Shown piece after piece: positions 52,301 to 64,000 of a stretch of 64,000 nt of DNA. A model generated the notes under the pieces. The model saw only the letters and a program-made list of their open reading frames with translations. It made no database searches and was not told where the DNA came from. Every line of letters begins with the position of its first letter. Position 1 is the stretch's first letter. Source of the stretch: Liquidambar formosana (Eukaryota; Streptophyta; Magnoliopsida; Saxifragales; Altingiaceae); contig CM077833.1 in assembly GCA_039720395.1 (NCBI GenBank), positions 17,793,133 to 17,857,132 of the forward strand. Direction: 5' to 3'. Position numbers and translations under genes: made by a program.

Positions 52301-54201
52301 AGTTCTCAAATGAGCTGTCCTAATTTTCAAAAATCAAAGTCAAAATTGATTACGTGATAGGCATGTGTAGGACACATGTTCATCAAATAAGGCACTACAT
52401 CATCGGATGGGAGGAGTCCCTCCACCTTGGGGTTGATGGAGACAAGTATTGTCTTTTTAATTATCATCCGAATGAGAGGCATAGCCGCGTAACTTTATTT
52501 TAGGTCACTTGAAACTTTGCTTAAGAGATTATGTCACATCACTGCCCTCACGGATACGCAAATTAGGATGTCCTAAAGGCAACATAAATTGATTTATGTG
52601 GGCCATCAGTATCTCACAAAGGAACACCATTTATGAGAATGAAATCTTAATTATGGCTATAATAGATTTTGCTCCACCTACTTTATCACTTTAGGAGTTT
52701 TTTGTCATTATAAGGAGTTTTATATGTTTAGTGGAATGCAACATGTTTAAGGAGCTGATGAAAAAGATCGATTTACTGCAAAATTTGCATCAAAGTCTTT
52801 AAGAGAAGATCTATAATTAGAGGGTGATGATAATTTAATTACAGCATATTTTACCGAAGAAATAAGACTCACTGGGTGGTGGTTTATTTTCTAACCCTAC
52901 CCCCTTCTTGATGTTTTCTATTTAGGGATGGATTAGTTTTTTTAACCTTTTATTTTAAACAAAAAAAAAAAAAAAAATCATTTTGACAATTCAAAGTTTT
53001 GCATACAAGTGGGTAGCAAAATTGTGAAGCATTTGGAGCTAGTTTGTTGGCATTGTGGTTCACATTGGGTCTTTGACAAGTTAGCTTGTTGTGCATACCA
53101 AAAATTGGTTTTAATTATGTTTTGATGATCGATGATGAGTATAGAAGGAGAGCCCCCTCTTCTTTCCCTTTTATTTTTCTTCCCTCCAAACAAGAGGTAT
53201 CTCCAGCCATTGGGTTCAGACTAATCTCTCGTAATGTACAAACCACCCATAAACTCATGCGTTTGATAATAGAAAGACAAAAACTCAAACTCGGGACTTC
53301 CAATTCTTGCGTAAGAATTCTCTGTCATTTGTGTTACCCTTACAAGTTATATGAAGAATCCCCTTGATAGCCTCACTTTACATATACTCTAGCTTTCTCC
53401 TTTTTCTTTTATATAATATAATTTTAGATCATATATATATTAAAATAAGGGCTTTTAAGTGTCATAAGACAAAATTAAATTAAATTAAATCAATTAATGT
53501 ATTTTTCTCACTAGTCTGCGGGTCAATTCATATGATTTTGTATCTATATAATGTCTAAAACATTATAAAATTGTAATTGGTGTTCATGTCTGCCAAGTCA
53601 CACTTCCAGACACACATTGATGTTCAGTTCCATTCCTGATGGTCAACCCGAAGTTGATTACATAAGGTAACGATGAGCCCTAAGTGCTTCATATAAGGAC
53701 CCTTTTTTCATCTTGTATTTTCCTTCAATTTCCCTCTTATATATATTGAAATAAAGACAAAAGAAATGGTTTTTTTTTTTTTGGGGGGGGGGGGGGGGAT
53801 GGGATCAAATTAGATACCTATGAAAATCCCAGAAGGTGTGGAGTAACTTGCCTCATTATAAAAGGTTGTTTGTCCATATCACTAATTGCTTAGAGTAAAA
53901 TTTCACCAATGAAATATAGTTGTTTTGCTGATTTATTTGTCTATTCTATAACTTCTAATATAAATGTCATTGTAGTTTCCTTTAATTTTTAATTAAATTT
54001 TTAGATGTTATAGCTCATGTCCCTCTCTGCCTTCTACCTTTTCTGTGTTCTTTTCCTTTCTTTCCTTTTTTTTTTTTTTTTTTTTTTTTTGACTTTTATC
54101 AGTAGGTTCCACACATGCAGGTCATGGAGGAAACATAGATATCTCTATGTACTAATTGGCATTTTTTTCTTTGGCATTTGTCCTTGTGGTGTTATACATA
54201 A
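49375..54201. other. Long gene-free stretch
   Basis: Six-frame reading shows only short ORFs without recognisable domains. Microsatellites occur: (TA)n near 50993-51016, GGT/GTG repeats near 51302-51320, a poly-G run near 53784-53799 and a long poly-T near 54067-54090. Part of 50300-51000 is less AT-rich and could hold regulatory DNA, but nothing specific is supported. Confidence 0.5.
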
Positions 54202-54470
54202 TTTTTTTTTTTTTTGGGAAAATGAAATGTATTAATACAAAAAATAGTACGATTACAAGGATGAATAACAATAGTATGGAAATCTTCTTGAATCATTGTC
54301 CAAAGTTTTTTAGGGAACCTATTCACCAAATACTATCATTATCATAATAATACTCAATATTAGCTACACAATTAGCCACCCTATTAGTTTGTCTGTAAAC
54401 GTGTCCAATAGCAATATGCTTAAAGTTACCAAGAAGATGCCAAATATCCTGAATGAATTTAAATGATGTT
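54202..54470 (-). mobile_element. 3' end of an L1-type LINE
   Basis: On the minus strand a coding remnant reads KFIQDIWHLLGNFKHIAIG, then HVYRQTNRVANCVAN, then a stop at 54323-54325. This is the C-terminal RNase H-like domain (HVYRxxNxVAxxLA) of plant non-LTR retroelements. A ~120-base 3' UTR and a 14-base A-run (T tract at 54202-54215) follow. Upstream the frame is closed, so the copy is 5'-truncated. Confidence 0.75.
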
Positions 54471-56708
54471 TATTTAGTTGTATCGATCTTTAAATTACTC
54501 GAATGCTTCTTACATATACACTTGTTTATTAATGCCAACGACTATATATGATGATTTTATCTACCCCAGTTGAGTAGTTGTCATGCAAGGAAATGTTTAC
54601 AATACTGTATAAGTACCATAGGGTGTAGTGACAATGACTTCAATGGAATCTCATGAAAGGGAAAACCCCCAAAACAAGTTTGATATAAAGTAAGATTATA
54701 TGCCAAATGAAACTTGATAATAATCTATATGTTTGGTTGTCAATGTGCTTTATTTATACCCAACAAAAAAAAGAAAAATGGAAAAAAAAAGTGCTTTAAG
54801 AGGAGAAGGTTTAGTCTTTAGGGTACCTTGTGCAATTGGACAACAAAAGAAATAGTATATTCTTTGCTGAAAAGTTTTGGATTCCATGGAATCACTTCAC
54901 CTTCTATATAAATTGTAATAAACAAAGTCTTTTCTAAAGTCACTAACCACCCAATAAAGAAACCTTAAAATTTTAGGGTGATTTGTGTCATGAGTGTGAC
55001 AGGAGACCATCTAGTCATTTAGTGGTGTATCCTTAATAAGTTAGCTTGGGCTGGTAAATCTTAACCATCCAACAACCAAGGAGATTCGGTTGGCCTTATT
55101 GCCAAATAAATGTGGTTGCTACATTGGGTTTGGGGAAATTTTGCATCAGAATGGGTTTTCTTAGAAAGGAGTGGGTAATTGGTAGGTTATGCCCACAGAG
55201 GAAATAAGCATGACAAAACAACCAACAGGCTGGAGCTCCAAAACAACTGGAAGTAATATTTAGCTTCATTTGGATCTCATAAAGTAAGGAGGGATTGGAT
55301 CTCATCTCATAAAGTTGGAGGGAGAAAAATGGAAAATGAATAAAATTTTCCTAAAATTGATTTCCTTTTTATGCATTTTTAAATTATTTACTTTTCCTCT
55401 GCCTTTCACTATCTAAAATCCAAATAGAGGTTATGGATATTTTTTTAAATATCCAATATGTAAATTTGCATTTCAAGAAACCTACAATTTGGCAGTGCTA
55501 GTCTTACGGTATCTTTCACCATCTCACTTATTTATTGCCTAAGACACGAGAGTGAGTAGTGAGTCCCATCATTTTACGTCTTTGGCCTAAAAGAGGTGAC
55601 ATTTTCTTTTGTATTCACATTAGAGAATCAAATCCTTTTCTACTCAACAACTGTGTTTTAAAATAAAAATGTTTTTTCTAGCATATATTTTCCATTTCTT
55701 AAGGAAGTATATGTTATAAAATGACTGAAAACAAAAAATGGCTTTCTTAGGCAATTTCCAAACAATTTTCTATTACTCTTACTCGGTCCTACATACTTCC
55801 CTAGTTCTAACCCAATTTCTTTTCTCATTGCGTATGTTTTGTAATATTGGACGTGACGGAATGATCGTTTTAAAAAACTGAAAGATCATTGGTGTGACTT
55901 TTTACTTTTCGTGTAATCCATATGAGTTAGAATAATAATCAATCATGATTACCTAAAGAAAAAAAAAAGGAATAATAATCAATCAGTTGGCCGAAAGTAT
56001 TATACAAAAAATTACAAAGTAAAAAAGGTTTACCCAAGGAAAAAAAACTTCAATGGAACGGTCTTATAGGTCACATGGTGCAACCAGTAAATCATAATCG
56101 AATAAAGTGAATTTGTGAGTATATCTTTTGATCTTATAATCTCATTTTATTTAACTATAATCGATTAATTGCACTACGGTTACCGTGTAACGGTTTCATG
56201 AAGTTCTTCCCCTAACTAAGGTCCTTCCTTTTTCTTCAATTCACATTTGGCAACAATTTCACGTTTCCTTTTCCGCCTAACCAAACCAGACTTCACTCCA
56301 AAGCATGATTCAAGGAGAATATTTATTAAACTGACAGGTCCGTCTTAACGGACGACAATCAGGCGGACTTGGCACGTGGTGAAATTCTGATGGAAGGGCC
56401 GTGTCCCGTCTGATGACCCTGCTGTCACCCTACCATTTCCTTCTGCTAAACGCGTTCAGCGTGAGCAGTGGTAATAATAGCAGGGCGCTCTCTTTTGGTA
56501 TGAAGCCCTGGCCGTTTCGTAATTTTCGTTGAATCTTAAGACCATATTCCTTTTTTTTTTTTGTCCTCTCGGAAACATTTTTAGAAACCCTTTTGACGCA
56601 AAGCCATTTACCGTAATTACACCAACAATCCCAATGGTATTGCTGTAACTTCACTCAGCTATTCTAACATTTATCAATATTCACAACCCTATCCACTCCA
56701 CTTGTCTC
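54471..56708. other. Intergenic DNA and upstream region of the kinase gene
   Basis: No gene recognised. From about 56200 the sequence becomes less AT-rich, as expected for the promoter of the gene to the right; no clear TATA box was chosen. Confidence 0.5.
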
Positions 56709-56711
56709 ACT

Positions 56712-56749
56712 CCCCCCCCCCCTCCTTCTCTCTCTCTCTCTCTCTCTCT
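56712..56749 (+). repeat. C-run and (TC)n microsatellite in the kinase 5' region
   Basis: Eleven Cs are followed by CTCC and about twelve TC units. Pyrimidine tracts like this are common near plant transcription starts and in 5' leaders, and further CT repeats lie at 56875-56890 and 56945-56955. Confidence 0.85.
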
Positions 56750-56979
56750 ACAGCAGGTTAGCAGCCAAGTATCAGTGTATCACCAGTTTAGTGTCTACTT
56801 ATAGAGAGAGAAAGCTAGAGAGAGAGTCTAGACCAGGTCTTTTTATTATTTATTATTATTTATCCGAGTAGGTTCGAGTCTCTCTCTCCACCAAAACCTG
56901 ACATTCTTCAAAACGACGTTTCATACTTTTTCATCCCTTCCTTCCTTCTCTCTCTAGAATTATATTCATCGGTTTTGAA

Positions 56980-57069
56980 ATGAAACCTTCTCCGCCTGCT
57001 ACAGTAATGGCGGACGGTTTTGCCCTCGGCTTTTTCGCGAAACTCCCAGTCTGTTATTTTTCTTTATAG
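56980..57069 (+). CDS. Upstream ORF (29 codons) in the kinase leader
   Basis: An ATG in the presumed 5' leader opens 29 codons (MKPSPPATVMADGFALGFFA...) and stops at TAG 161 bp before the main ATG. If in the mRNA it could lower translation of the kinase. Transcript limits are unknown. Confidence 0.35.
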   Translation: MKPSPPATVMADGFALGFFAKLPVCYFSL

Positions 57070-57146
57070 ATTCTATCAACCGTCAAAGATCCTCTCCTGT
57101 CTCTGTCCGTCCTCCGATCAAGTTTTTTCTCGCTTACTTTCTCGCT

Positions 57147-57167
57147 ATGGCTGTGGAGGTTTCTTAG
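57147..57167 (+). CDS. Upstream ORF (6 codons) in the kinase leader
   Basis: MAVEVS followed by TAG ends 63 bp before the main ATG. It is very short; significance depends on its presence in the mRNA. Confidence 0.3.
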   Translation: MAVEVS

Positions 57168-57230
57168 CTTTGATTCATTTGCCCGAGAAATAAAAAATAG
57201 AGGAACTTGGGGTGAGAAGAAGGTGTTGTT

Positions 57231-60200
57231 ATGGATTTGATTGAAGGAGTGGGAGAGAGTTCGTCTCCGCCGCGGAGTTTCGGGAGTTTCAGTGGGTATG
57301 ATATAAGGAACGATGTGTATAATCGGCTGATGGAGAGTGGGAACGAGGAGGCTGTGTGTAATCCCGATTTCCGTGAACAGTTGGATGCTCACTTCAATCG
57401 ATTGCCTGCTAGGTATGATTGTTTTCATCACTTTCAATTTGTGTGCCTTTTTTGTGTGTGGTGATTTCTAGTATTATTCGTGATGTATGAATCCGTTTTT
57501 GAATATGACCCCACTATAAGTGTCCTTTCTGAATTTATAACTAAATACAGTGATTATACTCGAACGAGTACATACATGTATGTTGTGTATTTTATCTATA
57601 TATGCATCTGTAAGTGAGATACAAGAGTGAGTCTATGAGAAAAAGTGCGAGTAAATTATAGAAATGAATTTAGTAAGGATCACTTGCAATAGGTACCTTT
57701 TGTGTGTGTGCGCGCGCGCGAGTCTAGCGCTCTAGCTTCCCACAGCTCTGGATTCGTGATGGCATGAGAGTGAGATAGAGAGAGAGAGGGAGAGAGAGAG
57801 AGAGAGTGTGTGTGAATTATGGGAGTGGATTTTATAAGGATCACTTCCTATAGGTACTTTTTGCGGATGGGCGTCATGGCTTCCCATCGCTCTGTATTCG
57901 TCCCTACGCTTTGGAGTAGTGATGGCATGTTATGTAAGAGAAAGGGCAACTTAAATCTAACTTTCTTTACCATTAGAAGCTTTTGATTTTGAAGAAATTG
58001 AAATCAAATAGCTTCTTGTTAGTTTTTTAAGAGACTTGAAAAAACCTATGAGCTTCAATACTTGGTTGCCATGTAGTCACTATCATTATTTCTTATAAAA
58101 TTTGCAAGCAACCATTAGTTTTAAGGGTTACTAGTAGTATATCAATTTTTATTTTTATTTTTATGACGTAAGTTACTAGTAGTATATCATTAATGTGACC
58201 TCAAGTGAATTCGTTTGCGGAAGACGGTGGTGGATTTATTGTTGACATTGCGGCTATGATATAAGTTAAGTTGCTAGGTATGAGAGTTTAGGGTTAGGGT
58301 TTAATGGAAGCTTAAGGAGGAGGAGAGATAGAGAGAATAAGAAAGAAGGGTTAAGAAGCTAATCCGCCTCTGCCCTTTATGTATTAAATATATGAGAGAA
58401 TAATAAGACAATTACAATAATATCCCCTTATGTATTAAATATATGAGAGTAATAAGATAATTACAATAATATCCTTATAATAAGGAAAGAACAAAAAATA
58501 ACTCTCTAATCTATACTTCATTAAAAAAAAAAAAACCAAAAAACCTCTCTAATACTCTATATGGACACGGAGACAAGTAAAATATTTATCTATGATTAAG
58601 TCTACATGTGCATTGTAAAAGAAACATAGAAAGTAAAATAATGGCCATATAATGAGTTTCTTATTAAAAAAGGAATAATACCATAGTGCTTCTATCCATT
58701 CTCTAACTAAATAAAGTCTTGACACTTCTATTATTATCCGAATACTTGAATAGTTGTCAAATAGTTGTTGCCACAGCAATTGTGAATAAGAACTGTTCTA
58801 CATATCATAGCATGTCAGCCAATAAACATAATTTGCCAAGACTAAAATTTGAATGTGATTTTTATTGAGTTATTATATAAATAAACATGGTGATTCTGGT
58901 CATATGCGTTGTAATGTTATGTATCATTTATGTTACATAGGCATTCACTGTAGTAAATCCATTGTCTATAGAAAATCCATGCATAAGATGATGTGACATG
59001 TAATATTACAAATTACTAATTGTTACCATAAAGATTCTAGAAGATTTTGATACATAAACTTGGGTAAAGAAGTAAAAATGCTTATATGAAAACACTGGAA
59101 CAAATAAATAGCTATGCATGTGACACATGGGTTTTGATTTTGGTGCTTATAATTTTCAATTAGCAAATCAGCTAAAATGTTGGGTTTTATTTGTTGTATT
59201 AAGGGTCAGTGATTTGAGAAGTGAAGTTAATGAGTTTGACCTTTCAAAGAAACCTTTTTGCTTTGGGGTGAAGAACTTAGTGCTTTGTATATGTTTTTTT
59301 TTCTTTGTTTCAGTTATGGACTGGATGTTAATATGGATAGAGTGGAAGATGTGTTATTACATCAAAAGCTTCTTGCGTCAGCAAAGGATCCAGATAGGCG
59401 ACCTGTTTACCATATTCGTTTCTTGGAGGTACTTACTACCTCTCTTTTGATTGAATCAACAATAGTTACTTTTACTATTAACTGATTCTAATTTAAGTTC
59501 AAGAGGAAATCCATCGCTTGTGGCTTGTTCATTTTGAAAGGCCAAGAGTTAAAATTACATATCCTATTATGGGTTTCTTTTGTATTTTGTTTGCATAAAT
59601 CATAAAAAACAAATGATGGAGAAATAGTCAATCTGAGGAAAACAACTGGATTAGAGCATTTTTTTTTCATGTATACATAATGGGATTTATATATATATTT
59701 CCATTTTCAATATTAGAAGGATATTAAGAAATGCTAATATAGGGCTGAAAGCAATGAAAAAGACAAAGCACAAAGTTTCCAGTGTCAATGAAAAAGAACT
59801 TAGTTGTCATTTTTTCACGGTACTAAATTTTACTTTCATTATAAATTTCGTTCTGTTAGGAATATTGTGGGAAAATTCAGTAGAAAGTTCCAACTGAGCA
59901 TGATATTTTATAGTGTGGATATTTTATGACATATTTGGAACATAACATTTTAAGGAACTGTAATCTACTTCCATGGTTTATGAATCATAATAATTCATGA
60001 CCAGTATTGCACAATTAGCAGGATAAATTTTGGAGAAGGCTTCTTGTTGATGGGCTTATAAAATTTATGGGCAATTAAAAGTGCGCCGGTACAATATTTG
60101 GAACAGTGCTTATCTACAAAGCCTAAAAAAATTTAAAAATCAAGCAAGGAAAATGAATTCATGTGCATGATAATGGCCTAGAATAAAAGATAGGAATCCG

Positions 60201-61077
60201 AGGATGAAGGGACAAACAAAAAATATTTCTTGTGTCAATGACTAATTTAAAGTTATGAAGATAAGTTTTCTTTCAGTTAAATGTTACTCTGATCGGTGGT
60301 TGTTGTTTGAGTGATTTTGTTTAGTGGTTGTAGCTGATTGCATGATTTAGTTTGCCTACTATTTTAGTTCAAACTTTTGTGCAGAAAAACTGTCTTGTTG
60401 CATCTGCAATTTTTGCTTACCCTTTGAGTTAAAAAATTAGAATGCTATAGCATACTCAAATCTGGAAGAATCCTATTGTATGTTATGATACATTTTCATA
60501 TTCTTCTTGCAGCTCGCACTATTATATTATCTTTAATATTTCCTACAATTTGGTTTAGGTGATGTATTTAACCTTACTTGCTCTCTTTTTCATGTGTGTA
60601 TTTTTTTGTTTCCTTTTGTGTGTTTCTGAATAGAGTTTCTGGACTAGAGCAGATGGTAATGATGACCAACAATCTACAATTGTTCTTCCTACCTCAAGGC
60701 CATCTTGTGATGCAGATAATGAAGTAGTTGTGCCATCACATATCAGGTATTTCATCTATGGATGGTCTTAGTTTTGTAATGTGTCTACCAGTCTTTCCCT
60801 CTTACTCTCAATGAGTCAATTGACAGAATGGTTTGATAAAAATGCTAGTATTTCTTGCCATGTATGTTACTAATAAAGCTTTCAGTTTTTTGTTAGGTTC
60901 GTTCCATCTATGGGTATTTATTTCTTTATTGGTTATTTATGTCGCTTTTGTAAATAGAAACAGGGATTGTGAGAGTGATTTTGAACCTTGCTCTAAGCTG
61001 GAGGACCTAAATTTGGATGTTAGAAAGAATTCCACGGGCATGGAGGGAAGATATCTCACAGAGAACATTTCCAGAAG
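57231..61077 (+). CDS. ACT-domain Raf-like protein kinase, first four coding exons (partial)
   Basis: Exons: 57231-57412, 59314-59428, 60634-60746 and 60958-61077, all with GT-AG introns; the frame is open through 176 residues. The start [19 protein letters not shown] is followed by [33 protein letters not shown] and [17 protein letters not shown]. The HFNRLP..Y.LDVN..R.EDVL block is typical of the N-terminus of plant ACT-domain Ser/Thr/Tyr kinases of the STY8/STY17/STY46 type. In Arabidopsis these phosphorylate chloroplast transit peptides. Residues 100-176 are acidic and probably disordered. The ACT and kinase domains are missing from the window and must lie right of 64000, if the gene is intact. 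Introns of about 1.9, 1.2 and 0.2 kb precede a last one longer than 2.9 kb. Exact orthology is not decided. Confidence 0.72.
57653..57880 (+). repeat. Microsatellites and duplication in kinase intron 1
   Basis: GTGTGTGTGCGCGCGCGCG near 57702-57720 and GAGAGA runs near 57774-57805 lie between two related blocks, each with AAGGATCACTT, ATAGGTAC and TTTTTG (57653-57716 and 57816-57880). This looks like a local duplication of about 163 bp. Confidence 0.65.
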
Positions 61078-63501
61078 GTACTTTCTGAACAAATTGTTAT
61101 CGTCATTTTAATGGAGCAGTATATCGAAAGATGAAAAGCAGTGGAATTGACCTTCTAACCTAGTTATGGATAAGGACGATTCTCCTACTTTGGAAACCTG
61201 GAATTGATAGTTTTTCTATGTGGTGCTTCAATAATTTCCAGTGATATTCCTATTGTATAGATTTCTATCATGCTCGCTGAATGAGAATTCTTCTCTCATA
61301 ATTACCGGTTTTAACTGGGAAAACAAATATTTTAGAACAAGTTGGCAATGAGGGACAAAGACAGTCGTTAACTATGATGCTGTCATACAGTTTGTTTATG
61401 AATTCTCCTTTTATTTATACTTATTTAGTTGTTAAAGATATCTATGTAACGCTGAAGGACTGAATACCCCTGCATCATGCACATGTACATGTGTAAAGAA
61501 TCCTCATTATGCTGGAGTTGTTACAAATGATCTCAAACTAGTGACTTTGGCTAAGAGCTTTCGTAAGCACATATCTCTGTTGAAATTTGGAATTTACCTT
61601 TGGAGTAAGTTCTTACTCACAACAATCGTGCGGATGAAGTATGAATCAGCTTCTACGTGTCATCCATTTCATGAAAGCAGGATTTCTAGCTATAAGAATA
61701 GCTGCTTGTCACAATACATCCTTTATGACTTTTCAAAGGGGCAATGAATTTCTTGCTGATTGGGGTTTCCAGCCACATTTTGCATACCAGTGCTTTATAT
61801 TTTGCCTTAGCACTGCATTCGGCTTGAAATCCCTGTTTCTTACTCCTTTTTATTTTTCCTCCTCCTCCTAGGCTACTAGATTGCAGCCATGGAGTTATGA
61901 TTTTTAGTGGTGGATGTTCAATCGGTTAAAGACCTTGTCTGATCGGCATTTGATTCTCCCTCAATCTCTAAATGATCACTAGGCCTTTAACAGGGAGCCT
62001 CTACCTGGAGCTCCCTACATGTTGCATCCCATTTTGGTTGTTTGGGAGAATACATGAAGTGGTTTACTACCCTAACTGCAAATGAAGTTTCTGGTTGCAC
62101 CATTGTCAAGTAGATTGGCTTGCCCACCAACTTTTCCATTAGCCAGGTTCATTAAGCTTATTTTACGTATTCTGACTGACATTATGATCAGAGTTCAAAG
62201 TTTGAATTCATGATGAGAAATGTCTGAGTTCTGTTTTAAAATATTACAAAATGAGGAAAATGTCAGTAGAAGTGTTTAGATATGCCAAGAAATTTGAAAC
62301 AGGACATAGTTTGATGCAAAGATAAGCTATATGATTAGGAATAGAGTAAATTTTATGACAAAATAACCTAATATATATTGTGATTCAACTAGAGAAAAGG
62401 AATAGGTACACAAGCAAACGCAGATTGGAAAATCTAAAACATTTCGAGGCACCATTAAGAATTTGTTCAAGTGTGCATATACGATATGAATATGCTAAAT
62501 ATAGTTAAAAAGTGCCAATTAAAACACTATTATCATTTGAAGTAAGACCTTATTTGAGAGGGAACCCATCTTCTCCATCGATGGCTGTTGTGGGAAAATG
62601 TCTCATTAAAATGGCCTCAACTTGCAAGAGTTGAAGGAGCAAGGTCAATGGATAAATCAGGGGAATCTGACCCTCTTGCTGCCTACAACATCAACCTGTA
62701 GTCAAGCAGCAACCATTTCTATTATCATTGCTGGAAGCACCCGCCATTTCTATTATTATAGTCCTCTTTGTCCATAATCTACTCTATCCATGGTCACCCT
62801 ACTACTGATTTTGGCTGCCACATCACATATTTTCCACCAGAAAGCAAATCTATCACTTTTGCCACTGTGTTAACGATTGCTGTCACTGCCGCCAATTACC
62901 ACGATTCCATAATTGCTTCAAATTTCACATCCCCAATTCTCTCCTCCATCTCTCTGTCTTTGTCTCTGTACCTGTCTCTGTCTTTGGCTCTGTCTCTCTC
63001 TCTCATATCATTCTCAACTCCTCAATGAGATAAATGGAAGCATAAAGAAAGGCGAGAAGAGTAAAGAAGTCAAAGAGTATGGTGGTAAGAGAAAGAGAGT
63101 AGGAGAGATACAGAGGCAACAAGGGCGGAGGTGCCTTAATAAAGGGGTATTTTGGTCCAGAGTTGCCATTTCTCAAACGACATTGAGTGGAAGTTATGAT
63201 CTCGGGTTTCTTGGATATACTTCTGCCTTTTTTCCGGGGTTGATTGATCAATGTGTTTTTGCATAAATTTTTTTATTGGAATGGATATGTTGTAGATCTT
63301 CCCATATATTTTATTTTGAAGTAATATGTGATGTTATTTTTAAAACTATTTATGAATTATTTTAAATAACATGAAGAAAACTATTTTAAAAGTTATGTTT
63401 TTTACTAGAATATAAATATTGTGTGGGAAAATATCAACCTGTCTGGTAGCAGGTAAGAGCTGTACATGTGGCATTAAGCCAAGTTTCCAATTTCGGCAGC
63501 T
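61078..63501. other. Presumed long intron of the kinase gene
   Basis: The sequence after the donor AAG|GTACTT shows no block resembling the ACT domain or kinase subdomains in any forward frame. ORFs at 61541-61871 and 62768-63266 have no recognised domain; the latter contains CTGTCT repeats. A terminated or rearranged gene cannot be excluded. Confidence 0.45.
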
Positions 63502-63599
63502 GGACCTCAGGTCTTGGACCTCAAGACTGGGACCTCAAGACTTAGACCTCAGGTCTTAGACCTTAAGTTTTGGACATTAGTTCTTGGACCTTAGCTCTT
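63502..63599 (+). repeat. 14-bp tandem repeat, seven units
   Basis: Units run from GGACCTCAGGTCTT and GGACCTCAAGACTG to GGACCTTAGCTCTT. Many units hold the near-palindrome GACCTCAGGTC or GTCTTGAGGTCC on the other strand. The array decays toward the right. Confidence 0.85.
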
Positions 63600-63856
63600 T
63601 GGATTTTAGCTCCTCTTCCAAGGTCCTCTCCCTTCCAAGTCTGGGCCATATTTGAGCTCCCCTCACTGACAAGTTTGGGTCCCTTTCAAGGTTGCCTCTC
63701 ATCCAAGGTCGAGTGACAATTCAAGTTTAGTTCTTAAGTTCAGGTCTAGCCTAGCTCTTCGAATGACACGACCTTACCTAGGTCGGAATACCTTTTCACG
63801 AGCACATGCAAAATGTGACTATAATCACAATTGGCTAACTAGAGTTAGATGGTTAC

Positions 63857-63961
63857 GACCATGGTCAGGCGATTACCTTTAACCATGGTTAGGTGGTTAG
63901 ATCTGACCATGGTCAGCTCTAACCCAACCATGGTCAAACAGTTATTCCTTCAACCATGGTC
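63857..63961. repeat. Cluster of five RACCATGGTY palindromes
   Basis: Copies at 63857-63866, 63881-63890, 63905-63914, 63926-63935 and 63952-63961 are 24, 24, 21 and 26 bp apart. With the 14-bp repeat to the left this may be part of an LTR or another element that continues past the window. Confidence 0.7.
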
Positions 63962-64000
63962 AAGAACTAACTAGAGTTCTCACACCTCCATAAAAGGATA

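Noticed and set aside
61541..61871. ORFs in the last kinase intron as further exons
   Set aside because: They do not resemble ACT or kinase sequence, and no convincing acceptor and donor pair keeps the phase-2 frame.

Overview
This is nuclear DNA of a flowering plant, most likely a eudicot. It is AT-rich, has intron-containing genes with GT-AG junctions, carries Helitrons, MULE-type elements, SINEs and a LINE tail, and is dominated by one very large Ty3/gypsy retrotransposon. The species cannot be named from the sequence.

Layout. 1-5286: AT-rich intergenic DNA with a reverse-oriented Helitron (547-1972) and a perfect 124-bp duplication. 5287-26012: a MULE-like element of about 1.7 kb with long imperfect terminal inverted repeats, interrupted by a complete 19,017-bp LTR retrotransposon (6432-25448). 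26013-37685: intergenic DNA with a SINE, Helitrons and MITE/MULE-type elements. 38013-39164: an intronless F-box gene, probably the SKIP15 type. 39165-56700: gene-free DNA with two more SINEs, two Helitrons, three MITEs and a LINE 3' end. 57231-61077: the first four coding exons of an ACT-domain Raf-like protein kinase gene that runs off the right edge. 63502-63961: unusual short repeats, possibly the start of another element.

The retrotransposon is the centre of interest. It has a 5-bp target duplication, LTRs that look identical by eye except for one 21-bp unit, a tRNA-Arg primer site, gag-protease-G-patch-RT-RNase H in one frame, and an archaeal-type RNase H plus integrase in the -1 frame. 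This is the Tat lineage. It also carries three antisense coding units: a coiled-coil ORF upstream of gag, a two-exon gene resembling DUF7745 proteins, and a six-exon gene with a plant mobile domain. All junctions are clean and all reading frames are open.

The LTRs, the upstream regions of the two intron-bearing antisense genes and their introns all carry the palindrome TGCGTACGCA. It is set at an almost invariant 21-bp period with variable 11-bp spacers: 37 exact copies in the element and none seen elsewhere in the window. I read this as a candidate element-specific regulatory code, possibly bound by an element-encoded protein. That function is inference; the array itself is directly visible.
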